Source: Eutypa lata
Taxonomy: Eukaryota > Ascomycota > Sordariomycetes > Xylariales > Diatrypaceae
Direction of reading: 5' to 3'
DNA length: 64,000 nt
NCBI GenBank assembly: GCA_022661535.1
Contig: JAKULF010000004.1
Span: 4,960,001-5,024,000 of the forward strand
The stretch's first letter is position 1. Every line of letters starts with the position of its first letter. Position numbers and translations under genes: made by a program. The notes under the pieces were generated by a model. It was not told the DNA's origin. It did no database searches and worked only from the letters and a program-made list of their open reading frames with translations. Positions 32,712-43,421 of this stretch are shown in pieces.

Positions 32712-34379
32712 TTACACGCTATCTGATGTGTTGATGCTTCTACTTGATGAGCCTCTCTGTTTTTTACCACTACCAGCCACAGAATCATCAGATGGTGGTT
32801 GACGAGATTTCGCCGCTTCAGAAGCACTCTTCCTGTTTTCTTCCAAAAGTGTTTCCAAGGCATCCCGAATTTCATTTAGTCGCGTGCCGTTACCCCAGTC
32901 GATAATGTTACGGACGTATTTGCGGAATGCCACGTAGTGCTCAGGATCTTGAAGTAAGAAGCCCCTAACTTCCCGCATATAATAGTTAATCTCATCATGC
33001 TTCCAGGAGATATAAAGTGTTGCCTCTCTACCGTTCATAGCGATACTAAATGCAGCACTGTTAATCGATCGGGGTTTGTCGCCTGTATACCTCTCTAGTC
33101 GGTAGTTGAGACGTTCGATGATATTAACACACGAGGTAGAGCCGCCAAGACACTGGTTTGTCGCAACCCACATAGAACCAGACCCATTAGGACCATCGCC
33201 TTTGAACTCGATGACGAAGAACGGATACATTAGGCCGTTGTTATTGCCCGCAGGCTCAGCTCCCATGAAGACAAGTTGGGGTTGCTGTTGCGAGAATGCT
33301 GCCTCGCGGCTATATCCGTATAGCATATCGGGAACCGGGTTGCTTACTCTGAGCTTTAATCTAGTATTTGGGATATTATGCTTAGACATCGGTTGTTTGT
33401 CACCGCGTTTCAACGTATCTGTTGCGTTTGGAGACGGATAAATGTTATTACGGAAATATTCCTCCACCTCGGGTTCTCCGCCGCCCATCTTAAGTTGATA
33501 CAAATTGGCATCATTAGACACCGAATCTTGTGATGGGCCTGGGGACGCACGATCTTTGCCGATATTGGAGATCAGGCTTGCTATACTGTCAGGAAGTTTC
33601 TCGCTAATAGGGCGCATGTAAATGCCATTGTCAGCTAGGTTCAAGTCTCGGTAGAAGGGGTCCTCAACAAGGCTCCTTCCGGAAGATCGACTTGTGATGT
33701 CTGAGGGGAAAGCCGATCCGACGTTTGAGGGAGATGAGCGAGACCCAAGAGTAGAGGGCGTCGGCGGTAGCACAAACCCATCACTGTCTCGTGTGCGACT
33801 CATCTCTGGGGCTGATCTCGTGAGCTGCCTCGAAGGGATACTGCTGTCTGGATAGTCAAGGTGGCTGTCAGACCGGCAGCTTTTCCTCCGGTCTGCTTCA
33901 AGAGATTCAAGCCAGTTGGAAACCAGGGTTTGGTTCGATGTGTAACGAGGATCTGGGTCTGTAGGATCTTTGAGAAAGGAAGCATACGGGGGCTGAGAGA
34001 TTGGTTTTGGTTGCCGTAGAGTTGTCTGCATGAGTTCATATGTTAGCGGTTGGCTTGTAAAAAGGACTATTCTCGTACCTACCTTGGCCACTTGTTCAAA
34101 CTGGTGTTGTGCTCCGTGCCGTTGAGTGCTTGTCTGTGTGAGGCAGGCTTTCTTCGTAAGCAGCGGTTCGATCTCAGAAGCTGTATCAAGCTGTCTTTTT
34201 CTTGACTTCAGGGGCTGGTCTTCGGTGTGATCTCCAATTGTCTGTGATTCTCCCTGGCTCATGGGAAGCCCTATACCAGATCCAGTGCTTGCGACAAGGT
34301 CTTGCAGCTTCTCTTGCAAGGCCTTGGATTGTTTAATACCGGAGGAGCGCGTTCGCGCCTTAGAAACTCCGCTATTCAT
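32712..34379 (-). CDS. DUF7924-type fungal protein with PD-(D/E)XK-like core
   Basis: The frame is open for 555 codons, but a clear intron lies inside it at 34082-34026 (GTAGGT donor, GCTAAC branch site, CATGCAG acceptor, 57 nt, no stop), so the spliced protein is 536 aa. The first 270 residues are disordered, Ser/Pro/Arg-rich. The conserved part has PVPDMLYGYSREAAF, then GLMYPFFVIEFKGDG (E372 and K374 in spliced numbering), then ATNQCLGGSTSCV and helices with NYYMREVRGFLLQDPE. The D...E-x-K order with a downstream Gln resembles the PD-(D/E)XK nuclease fold. I place it in the fungal DUF7924 family from memory of this pattern. Nuclease activity is inference. A TATATATA element (34420-34428) lies 41-49 bp upstream of the start. 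The C-terminal tail is Lys/Ser-rich. Confidence 0.75.
   Translation of the reverse strand: MNSGVSKARTRSSGIKQSKALQEKLQDLVASTGSGIGLPMSQGESQTIGDHTEDQPLKSRKRQLDTASEIEPLLTKKACLTQTSTQRHGAQHQFEQVAKVGTRIVLFTSQPLTYELMQTTLRQPKPISQPPYASFLKDPTDPDPRYTSNQTLVSNWLESLEADRRKSCRSDSHLDYPDSSIPSRQLTRSAPEMSRTRDSDGFVLPPTPSTLGSRSSPSNVGSAFPSDITSRSSGRSLVEDPFYRDLNLADNGIYMRPISEKLPDSIASLISNIGKDRASPGPSQDSVSNDANLYQLKMGGGEPEVEEYFRNNIYPSPNATDTLKRGDKQPMSKHNIPNTRLKLRVSNPVPDMLYGYSREAAFSQQQPQLVFMGAEPAGNNNGLMYPFFVIEFKGDGPNGSGSMWVATNQCLGGSTSCVNIIERLNYRLERYTGDKPRSINSAAFSIAMNGREATLYISWKHDEINYYMREVRGFLLQDPEHYVAFRKYVRNIIDWGNGTRLNEIRDALETLLEENRKSASEAAKSRQPPSDDSVAGSGKKQRGSSSRSINTSDSV
34026..34082 (-). other. 57-nt stopless 3n intron in DUF7924-type gene
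   Basis: Minus-strand GCCAAG then GTAGGT, with GCTAAC 18 nt before CATGCAG. The length is a multiple of three and no frame stop occurs, so retention would add 19 residues (VGTRIVLFTSQPLTYELMQ) rather than abort translation. The hydrophobic composition of the insert differs from the polar flanks, which supports its being an intron. Confidence 0.75.
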
Positions 34380-35804
34380 GATGACGAAGAATACGCTGGT
34401 GTGCGGAGAATATAACTCTTATATATATGCTCAGACAGGCCGACAGAACGGTCATGGTGTAACCCATCACGTCGTCTGTTTTCTCGGATTCTATAGATAC
34501 TTAGGTAGGTAAGTTGGGTAGATGATGTGGTTGGGTCAAGGTTGTCTTTAATTCGGCGCTAACGAAACCCGCTGTTTTCGCTCAGCGGCAAATCGCGGGG
34601 GGCGGGGGGAGGGGGGCGGTTAAGAACAATTGATTGGTCTTTATGCATGCCGCTCAGAGAACATGCGCCGCCAACAACTTTTGTAACGTAGCTCACTATT
34701 AGCCCAATATTTCATGTCTTCTCGCGACTATGACTAGGGAGCGCACTAATTGGGTACATACATATGTATCTAGTATCTAGAACTTGTTCATTAGCGGACT
34801 AGAATAACAGTTGTTCATATCAGTTCATGTCAAGGACACAAGGAGCATATTACACTACAGCCGAATACTCAGGAGTCTAAATAATAAGCCCGACTTCACC
34901 TCACTTTCCGCCCGGTAATATATTTTACACGCATCATAGGACTGGCATAGCGCGTTCGAGTCGGTCGGCCAAGAGACTCCAGCTTTACCTCCCGAAGATG
35001 ACAAAATGAGAGACGCGCCAACTTTTCTAGGCAGAAGGTGAAACGTGGATTAGACTCGGTCGAGCAGCGGGAACTCACACATCTCTCGACACCTGAGAAT
35101 AGATTATACCTAGGTCCATTAGCATATCAATTTCCACGACGTGATACTACTTTGCCGCCTGTCATACAGTTGCACGCAGAATACTATTTTTGGCAAGTCA
35201 CGAATCAGACAAGGACGGGTTTAAACAGTCTGTCTAGTTGTGCCATTTCAAGAAGTCCGAGAAGCAACTGCGTATTACTTTCATAAACCGATCGATTATC
35301 GCTCCCGTTTTCTTTTACACACTTCTGCGCCGAATCACCTAATATTCAAATAGAGTGGCATAGGTCACGTAGCTAGATAGTTAGAATAGATGTCGTTCCT
35401 AACCTCAAGGTATCCATATAAATACAGTATATATATCCTAAATGACTTAATGGGGGATGATGTTGGACAAGAAGCATTCAAGAATGCGAGTGCAAAACTT
35501 AGTACTCTCAAATACAGCTTTTCGACGCCTTTGGTAACATTGTGCTCTCACTTATATGGCCAAGTCAATTCAACCAATCACATCACTTAGCTAACGCTGC
35601 TTGGTTGTTGATTGACGGGAAATTTCATCCCGAAAGCACCTGAGGCCTTCCCATTGTCGTTGTAGTTCAGTCAACCCTATCAATGTGATATAATACTAAT
35701 AAATAATCGTGGTGTAATAGGATATCGGTCCATCCTCCCAGTATCATGCCTCCTGATGGAAGTATTCATCCAATTTCTTCTGGTCTATCTGACGTGAATA
35801 TACC
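34380..35804. other. Divergent intergenic region
   Basis: A 1.4-kb gap between the DUF7924-type gene and the GH43 gene; it must hold both promoters. Apart from the G-rich tract at 34597-34619 I see no gene or repeat. Confidence 0.55.
34597..34619 (+). repeat. G-rich tract, possible G-quadruplex
   Basis: Three G6 runs parted by single bases and followed by CGG. It lies about 220 bp upstream of the minus-strand gene starting at 34379. The run lengths allow an intramolecular G-quadruplex on the plus strand; formation in the cell is not shown. Confidence 0.6.
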
Positions 35805-38027
35805 ATGCCTGAGGAAGACGACGCAATCACCTTTGAGAACCCCGTGATCCGAGGGTTCAACCCGGACCCGACGGTGTGCGTGGTGCCGGCGACGGAGTCG
35901 TCTCCAACGACGTACTTCCTCAGCACTTCGACCTTCGAATTCTTCCCGGGCTGCGCCATCTATACGTCCACGGACCTCGTTAACTGGCGACTCATCGGAC
36001 ACGCCCTCACGCGCCGGAGCCAGATCGAGCTGCGGACGGTGGAGCCCGGCGCCGGCAGCTGGGCTAGTACGTTAAGGTACAGACCTCTCGAGAAACGTTG
36101 GTATCTTGCCAACGGACTCTTTCAAAGGTATCGCCCGACCGCCGATGTATGTGGATAAAATTAGTATAGTTATTTTCCCTTGTGACAGGCTCTTACACAT
36201 ACACAAAGCTGTCAACGCATGCTGCGCGGTAGATGTTATATGATATGCAGCAGAAAAATTCGCTAACGGGTGCCTGAAGGAACGCATATTTCCCCGTGGG
36301 TTCTACGTCTATACGGACAACATCTGGGATGAGAGCGCATGGTCCGACCCGGTATACTTCGACAACCCGGGTTTCGACCAAGACGTACGTTTGTCCCATT
36401 CTGCTTTAGATGGCACCTTATTCACACCATCGCGCCCATTAATGTAGCTCTTCTGGGATGATGAGAAAGATGGAAAAGTCTACCTGAGCACGACAGTACG
36501 ACTAGCGGAGCGTCCTCCGAACTCTAAGCTCAAGGACTTCGCCATCCACATTTCGGAGATCGACCTTGCGACAGGCCGCACCTTGACGCCGCCCTGCATC
36601 ATCCGTGCCTCACCCCACGGCATCGCCGAGGGGTCTCACATCATACGTCGCGGGCAGTATTACTACCTCTTCACAGCCGAGGGCGGTACCGAGGCCGGGC
36701 ATCAGGAGTGGGTGTTTCGGAGCACGGAGGGGCCGTACGGTCTGGTATGTGGATTGTTTTCTTGAGACAGTTCAAAACATGCGTTCTATGATAAGGAGTT
36801 GGTTTGAAATGATGATCTATTTGCATTTTCCTTGGGTTTCAGTTCGTAATAAGTAATTGCTGACTTTAACCCAACGTGGTGGGAGGCCCAGGGCAAGCCG
36901 TTATGGTACAATGGCCCTGACGAGGAGGTCCAGAGGACAGGACACGCGGATGTCTTCGAGGATGGCGAAGGTAGATGGTGGGCGGTGTTCCTAGGCGTGC
37001 GGCCGGCAAAGGTCGATGGGAAGTACTTGGAACCGCAACTCGGTCTGCATGCTCTAAACCCCTTAGATCACTTGTAAGAAAGACTGACGGGAGATGAATA
37101 AAAACAGGGCGTGAGACCTTCCTCGTCAAGGTAGATTGGGTGAATGACTGGCCAGTTTTCAACGACGGGAAGAACATCACGCTACGGACTCGAGGGAGGG
37201 ACGCTGTGGAACAGCTCTTGGCGCAGGAGAGCAGACCCGGAAACGTAAGATGGCAGGCCCCGTTCGACAAGCCGGAATTAGAGCTTGGATGGTATCAGAA
37301 GAGTGCGTCGGTCCAGTTACTTCATCCTACTTCGTAGCGCCTCGCTAGAACAGACAGACCGGCAATACTAACTCCCATGTGCTAGACACACCGCTCAAGC
37401 AATGTTATACCCTAACGGAACGCCCCGGGCATCTTCGTATATACGGGAACTGCTACGGTCTCTCGAGTCCCGAAGCACCGGCCATGCTCTTGAGGAAACA
37501 GTCTTCGTACGGCGAAACCTTCAGCACAAAGTTGCAATTCGATCCCAGGAAAACCGGCTATGAGGCAGGCGTTGTCTTGTGGTGGAGCCAGTACTCCTTT
37601 GCCTCGATTGGCATCAGGTTGGCGGCCAACGAGGCGGAAGGGTATTCCAAAACAGTAGCCTTGCGAGAGCCGACTGGTATAGCTGGCGAGTTCAAGGTAT
37701 TTGCTAGCCTTATTCTTGATCAAGAGCTGTCGGATTATTTAAGAGATGAAACTGATGCTATAGTAGGTGTCGACTTATAGTTCGAAAGCCCTGACCCCGA
37801 CGACAACGCTAAGTATCGCGGCATCCCCGTCAAGCTATACGCTCAAGTTGGTTTCCGATGCTGGTGGTGTGGAGTACAGCTTCGATGTTGCGGCACAGTC
37901 TCTGACCGTCATGCCTCCAGTCGGCGGCGCATTTTGCGGTGCTATGTTCGGGGTCTATTCTTTTGGGGAATGGGAACCGGTTCTTGACCCAGCAGATTTC
38001 TCTGACATCAATATCGTCGCATCTTAG
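35805..38027 (+). CDS. Glycoside hydrolase family 43 protein (beta-xylosidase/arabinofuranosidase type)
   Basis: Five-bladed beta-propeller GH43 hydrolase with a C-terminal concanavalin-like beta-sandwich. I place seven exons: 35805-36146, 36280-36384, 36448-36744, about 36886-37042, 37108-37302, 37386-37696 and 37767-38027 (1668 nt, 555 aa). The fourth acceptor could be six bases later. Catalytic residues by family pattern: base D21 in RGFNPDPT, pKa modulator D147 in GFDQDLFWDD, acid E210 in HGIAEGSH. Other marks are YFLSTSTFEFFPG, GPDEEVQRTGHADVF, LGRETFLV and YQKNTPLKQCYTL leading into RPGHLRIYG. No signal peptide is seen, so it probably works inside the cell on imported xylo- or arabino-oligosaccharides (inference). 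The substrate cannot be fixed from sequence. Confidence 0.9.
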
Positions 38028-38727
38028 ACTTAGAATTATTTTTTGCCACTCGCAGCTGACTCTGATTAGAGCAGGAAGCTAACTTGAGATGAGATATATC
38101 GCGAGGAAAAGTCCTTATGGTCAGAGAAAAAGGGGGTTGCGCTTCATAGCACTAACTGAGTAGGTATATACGTATCACTATGAATCACCTCCTATCCTCG
38201 CTACTATTCTCTGTCAAATTGAAGCTTTTCCACATTTTAAAAGTTTACGGGCCGACTGCCTAGAGTTCCAAAAGCACATGGGGCTTGCTTGGCAGTCGTC
38301 TAATAGAAAAGGGCACCGCCTATAGACCATGTCATTCGAAGACAGGAGAAAACTGCATGCAAGAACCAACATCTTCGTATCATCTGTAACGCGAACATAT
38401 TCTTCATATGCTCTGGATTCAAGTCAAATTGGCACCGTAGCCTATTTTCAGGGTGTTGGTTCCGTCTAATTATACCCTCATCGGTTAGCTCCCAATCCAG
38501 TTACACCCAATCCTTCGCCAAGCTTCTAGACCAGGCATCGGCTCCCAGGCATTAACTAATAAAAGTCGCCCCCTGATGTTGGAAGTTTTTCACGATCACG
38601 TCCCGCCGGTGTCACTTCTGCCTAATTCCTAATGTCCAGTAATTCTCTTTTCTCATTATAATTGTCACTCACTTCAACGCGACTTTCGTAGTCGCAGCCA
38701 TTCGTTTGAATCAGACTTCAATTTCCG
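38028..38727. other. Intergenic, promoter of aspartic-protease-like gene
   Basis: A 700-bp spacer with no coding frame. AT-rich with pyrimidine-rich stretches shortly before the start at 38728. Confidence 0.55.
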
Positions 38728-40692
38728 ATGAAGTCGTCCGCTCTCTTCGCGGCAGCGGTTTCCGCCACCACCGTGTTGGCTCAGATCCGCTTTCCATTCT
38801 CGCGCCAACAACATAGCGCCAGCACTACGACCACCAAGATCCGATCGGCCACAAAGAACAACAAGAGCAATGATCGCCGCACCCTCCCCCTCAAGATATT
38901 CGGAGAGCAATATACCTATGCGGTGAACGCCTCCGTCGGCACGCCGCCGCAGAACATGACTCTGGCCCTGACCCTCTCGGCCGACGAGTCGTGGGTCATC
39001 GCGGCAGATGAGTACTACTATGACTGGGGGTACGGCGCCTTCGCATCGGAGAACTCGTCGACGTTCGTGGGGCCCGATGAGGACGGCGAGGACAGCTTCT
39101 CCGTCTCTTACGGAGACGGCACCTACGTATACGGTGACCAGGTGCGCGAGACGATGTGGCTGGGTGGTATGCCGCTCCCGAACTTGACTATGGGGCTCGC
39201 CGACTATTCGAGCTCGTACATGGGCGTACTGGCCGTTGGTTTCAACGATAGTTACTCAGACGTTCCCAACGTGCCGGATCTCTTGCTATCCGAAGGCCTC
39301 ATCGCCTCGACCGCTTTTAGCCTGTGGTTAGACGACGCGTCTGCCGCCTCGGGCAACGTACTCTTCGGTGCCGTCGATCGCGCCGCATTCGAGCCGCCAC
39401 TCATGCGCTTTCCCCTTTCTGAAGACACCTACTACTCGTACTACAGCTCGAGCTGGTACGTGCAGCTTAGCTCGCTGAACTACAGCCGCACGGCCAGCGG
39501 GACCCTACAGCCTCTCGTCGCAAACCAGACCGCTATCAAGGATGTCATCGTGTCCGTCGATCCGACCTTCTCAACGTCCACGCTCCCGTTGTTCATCGCC
39601 CAGCCGATCTGGGACATGGTCGGCGCGGTCTACGACTCCTACGAAGCGTTGGCCCTCGTACCCTGCGATGCGGCCAAGAATGCTACGGGCCGCCTGGCGC
39701 TGCAGCTTTACGGCCCAGACGGGCCCGTCATCGACATCCCGGTCAGCGACCTCGTCCTGGACTCTACCTGGGTGGATCGCGATCCCGAGACGGATGCAAA
39801 ACGGTGCATCTTCGGCGTGCAGAATAGCACCACCGACCCGACGTCGTCCACGTGGGGATATGAGCAGGAGTGGAGCCTCGGTGCGCCTATGCTAAAGCGG
39901 ATGTACACCGTCTTCGACATCGCGAACAGGGAGATGGGGCTCGCGAGCGTCAAGTTCGGGGTTGGCGCGGAGGAGGAAGACGTCGTGCCATTTCCCAGCT
40001 ACGCGGCGGAGATCCCCGAATCCACTCTCGTGACCGTGGTGTGCGACGAGAGGTATGATTACTGCCCCGACGACGGCGACGATGGCGGCTCCGGTTCTAC
40101 GGGTAGCAGCTCTGATGGTTACTACCCAGGCTTGTCGGGAGGGGCGCTCATCGGCGTTGTGGTTGCTGGTATCGTGGCGGGAGCACTCGTCACTCTTGGG
40201 ATCATCTGGGGCGCTATGCTTTGTGCGCGCCGCAGGCAGCTGGCTAAAATAGCCGCTGCAGATAAAGAGAAAGGACCAGCAGCTGGTCAGCCCGAGCAAG
40301 CTCCTCCATTACCCCCACGGGCTGCGGTGACTGTTGATGCGGAGAGAGGGGGGGCTTTACATACTGCTATAGGGGGAGTAGAGACTCTGCAAACCAACGA
40401 GAGAGGAGAGCCTTCACAGTCCAGTGCGGAGAAAACAAAGGCCCTGGAACCCATGGCAGAAGGTGGGGAGACTTCACAGGTTGGTGCAGGGAGAGTAGAG
40501 GGCTCACAACCCAACATAGAAGAGGGGGAGACTTCGCAGACCACTGCAGAGAAAGCAACGGCCGTAGGCCCTAATGCAGAGAAGGAAGAGCCTTTACCAG
40601 CTAATGCGGAGGAAGCAGAGACATCGAAGGTAGACACGGGAAAGGCTGAGGCTTCGCAGACTAATGTGGGAAAGCCTTCATCTTCAAGTTGA
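38728..40692 (+). CDS. Membrane-anchored aspartic-protease-like protein with degenerate active site
   Basis: Intronless, 654 aa. Signal peptide at 1-19 (ALFAAAVSATTVLAQ), then a pepsin-type (A1) fold. VGTPPQNMTLALT leads straight into the first psi loop; in an ungapped match to the yapsin pattern the catalytic DTG is replaced by T83-L84-S85. The flap Tyr region is kept (SVSYGDGTYVYGD). The second site is D278-P-T instead of D-S/T-G. It is therefore probably not a protease. Many N-x-S/T sites suggest a glycosylated extracellular domain. After an acidic Gly/Ser linker comes a TM helix (GALIGVVVAGIVAGALVTLG) and a basic CARRRQ stop. The cytosolic tail (about 510-654) is a run of degenerate Glu/Thr/Ser-Gln-Ala repeats. 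A cell-wall or surface sensor or scaffold is possible (inference). Confidence 0.85.
   Translation: MKSSALFAAAVSATTVLAQIRFPFSRQQHSASTTTTKIRSATKNNKSNDRRTLPLKIFGEQYTYAVNASVGTPPQNMTLALTLSADESWVIAADEYYYDWGYGAFASENSSTFVGPDEDGEDSFSVSYGDGTYVYGDQVRETMWLGGMPLPNLTMGLADYSSSYMGVLAVGFNDSYSDVPNVPDLLLSEGLIASTAFSLWLDDASAASGNVLFGAVDRAAFEPPLMRFPLSEDTYYSYYSSSWYVQLSSLNYSRTASGTLQPLVANQTAIKDVIVSVDPTFSTSTLPLFIAQPIWDMVGAVYDSYEALALVPCDAAKNATGRLALQLYGPDGPVIDIPVSDLVLDSTWVDRDPETDAKRCIFGVQNSTTDPTSSTWGYEQEWSLGAPMLKRMYTVFDIANREMGLASVKFGVGAEEEDVVPFPSYAAEIPESTLVTVVCDERYDYCPDDGDDGGSGSTGSSSDGYYPGLSGGALIGVVVAGIVAGALVTLGIIWGAMLCARRRQLAKIAAADKEKGPAAGQPEQAPPLPPRAAVTVDAERGGALHTAIGGVETLQTNERGEPSQSSAEKTKALEPMAEGGETSQVGAGRVEGSQPNIEEGETSQTTAEKATAVGPNAEKEEPLPANAEEAETSKVDTGKAEASQTNVGKPSSSS
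40360..40680 (+). repeat. Degenerate repeats coding the cytosolic tail
   Basis: The 3' end of the aspartic-protease-like gene is built from imperfect units of roughly 60-70 nt that code variations of GETSQ, AEKA and EPS/ALxxNAE. Unit ends have drifted, so I cannot give an exact period. The frame is kept throughout. Confidence 0.55.
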
Positions 40693-41444
40693 TGAAGGGC
40701 TTTTTCCTTACTAAATCTTATAATTAATCAACTAATAGATACCCCCTTTCAAGCGTGATCTCTGCACATCAGCGCGAATGAATATAACGTGTACTGTATG
40801 ATCACTCGCTTAGCTGGACTTAAAACCTGCCGTTTCGCTCCTGCCTCTCATTCAGTGACTGCGGACTTATAGGCGAGACCAGACCACTTGCTATTATTCG
40901 CAGCTATTATCATTCTAGAAAGGATGCTCTATGCTTATCTGCGTCCTTATGGATATTAACTAGTGGACGAAGTGCCGAAAGCTACCTAAGTAGTATGTTA
41001 GCGGCCAAGGCCCGGGCACTAACTATGCGTAAGACGCTACCGAAAGATACGCCGCGGACGAACACTGGATCCGCATAGACACTTCTATCGGGGGACCCGC
41101 CGGCCGATAGCCGATAGGATCTCACCTTCCGGGAAGCATGACGAGGAAGTCAACGCTGATTAGTTCCTGGGGAAACAATCTACCAGTCTCCACACCTATT
41201 TCGGGCACTCGGACTTCCGCTCGCCATGGGGACGATGCGGGTTCATCGAAGAATCCAATATACTGTAAGATCCTACGCAATCCCGTGTCATCCCCGACAA
41301 ATCCACCTTCCCACGATGGGATTCACATGGATTAAAGCGGCATGGCCGGTAGTTACTAGATACATAAATAGGCCGACGAGCAGAATACCTTGTCCCCCAG
41401 CTTTTCGATGTTTATGAAGTTTATTTTAAACTCATAACGACATA
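40693..41444. other. Intergenic, promoter of amidohydrolase gene
   Basis: A 750-bp spacer. Small frames only. Nothing recognised. Confidence 0.5.
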
Positions 41445-42470
41445 ATGGAACAACGTAAGAACCGCATTGACGTTCACCACCATATCATACCGCCGTTCTT
41501 TCGAGATGTAAGTGCTAGAATCTAAGATACAAAAACATCATGACGGATAGCAATGCTCAACACAATAATATAGGCCTTGCAAAGCATCGGGGGCGACCCC
41601 TCCGGCTGGCCAACTCCAGCATGGGATTTGAAGTCCGACGATGACTTCAGCGCTTCGCACGGAATCAACACCACCATCTTCTCTCTCACCGCCCCCGGCC
41701 CCGACGTGGTAGAGGGCGAACCCGCCATCCGTCTTGCGCGAGAGACGAACAACTACCTCGCCTCGCTGCGCGACCAGAACCCATCACGATACGGGTTCTT
41801 CGCCGCAGTGCCCTCTCTAACTAGCGTCTCCGCAGCAATCGCTGAAATTACATATGCGCTGGACGTGCTCAAGGCAGACGGCGTCACCCTCCTCACCCGC
41901 TACGGGCCGGGAAACCAGTATCTGGGTCATGCAGCGTTCGCGCCAATATGGGACCTCCTGGACTCGAAGGCAGCGGTAGTCTTCGTCCACCCGACGCACT
42001 CCGCGAACACGGAGCTCATCAGCCCGCTGCTACCGCAGCCCATCGTGGACTACCCGCACGAGACGACGCGGGCGGCGATGGATCTCATCATGTCGGACAC
42101 GGTGCGCACGCACCCGAACTGCAAGGTGATCCTGTCGCACGCGGGGGGCACGCTGCCCTACCTAGCGAAGCGCGCCGCGTACGGCCTCGACCACACCAAG
42201 CTGATACCCAAGTCGACGCGGGGCTTCCTCGAGGAGGTGGGGTCCTTCTACTTCGACCTCGCGCTGTCCTCCTCGACCGAGGTCGTCGCCATGCTGCGCC
42301 AGTTCGCGAAGCCGGACCACATCCTCTACGGGAGCGACTACCCGTACGCGCCATCCGGGATGATCTCGGACCTGGTGAGGGAGTTCGACACGATCCCGTT
42401 GGATTCGGATGTCGCGCATGCCATCAATAGGGGCAATGCGTTGAAGCTTTTCCCGCGCTTTGAAGCATAA
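41445..42470 (+). CDS. Amidohydrolase-2 (ACMSD/6-methylsalicylate decarboxylase-like)
   Basis: Zinc-dependent TIM-barrel enzyme of the amidohydrolase-2 family, which mostly decarboxylates aromatic or muconate acids. Exons 41445-41507 and 41574-42470 give 319 aa, in phase 0 (FFRD joins ALQSIGGDPSGWPTPAWD). Metal and catalytic residues by family pattern: H11 and H13 in DVHHHIIPP, His in VFVHPTH, His in ILSHAGGTLP, and D276 in LYGSDYPYAP. The N-terminal HxH sits entirely on the small first exon. The length is normal for the family. An aldehyde dehydrogenase lies 5 kb downstream on the same strand with a DUF6604 gene between; a shared aromatic catabolic route is possible but weak. The substrate is unknown. 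Confidence 0.88.
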
Positions 42471-43421
42471 GTGTATTGTGCGTTTTTGCAACTCTCAAGC
42501 TTCTAGATAGTGTAGCAAAGTCGACTAAAGAGATCAGCTTCAAAAAGAAATAATATCATATGTCTTTTCAACACGAATTGATAATTCTAAGCGATTGCCT
42601 CGGCCTAAACATATGTATACCCTTCCCATTAAAAGGAGGTCTAGAGGTACTTATTCGTGTAGTTTATCTCGATTATTCTTCATAACACAATGAGGAACTC
42701 CTATCATCTTACATTTCAGAGTATGACTTCGCATTTTGAACCCTTGTTTGTGTCGAATGCATAACTATAACTTCAAGGCAAAAGTAGCCACCTAAAAAGC
42801 AGCGAATAATGTTTGACAATTTTACCCCTGAATCTTGTTTGCCACCTTTAACACTCTACCAACCAACCTAAGACAGTTTCTGAAGGATATAATTAAACGT
42901 TTGATATATACCTTTTTTTTTCAGCCGGTCTAGATACTCCAAACGATACTTATTAACGACTTTGAATAGCTCTTCGACAAGCTATTCCTTTATGAACATT
43001 CCTACATTATGAATATGAACACGACTCACTAAGTAATGGTAACTATGATGGCTTAAGTGTATGATTCTTCAATTCTAGGTTTTATAACATGGTTGAACGT
43101 ATATATTAATGATACGAATGGCCGGTGGAAATGTACTTCGTCTAAAACCAATCTTCAGCGTCTGGTCGACTCATACATATTTTACTAAAGCAGCTTAATC
43201 GTCAAATTTGAACCTTTCGATAGTAATGTTAAGTACACCATGCTGATTTTGAATCCTAGAATCCGCTGGGTCTGCATCCATCTATCGCAAAGCTCACAAT
43301 GGCGCAAGAAGATTTTCCCTAGCAGCACTTTCCTTGTTTTCCTCTATTAGACAGCCACCTGTTTTATACCAACGTAGTTATTCCCTTTACCCGGCAGACC
43401 TTTCACGAATCTCTCCTTCAC
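42471..43421. other. Convergent AT-rich intergenic region
   Basis: 950 bp, noticeably A/T-rich, with stops in all frames. It should hold the 3' UTRs of the amidohydrolase and DUF6604 genes. A pure T9 run lies near 42912. Confidence 0.55.
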
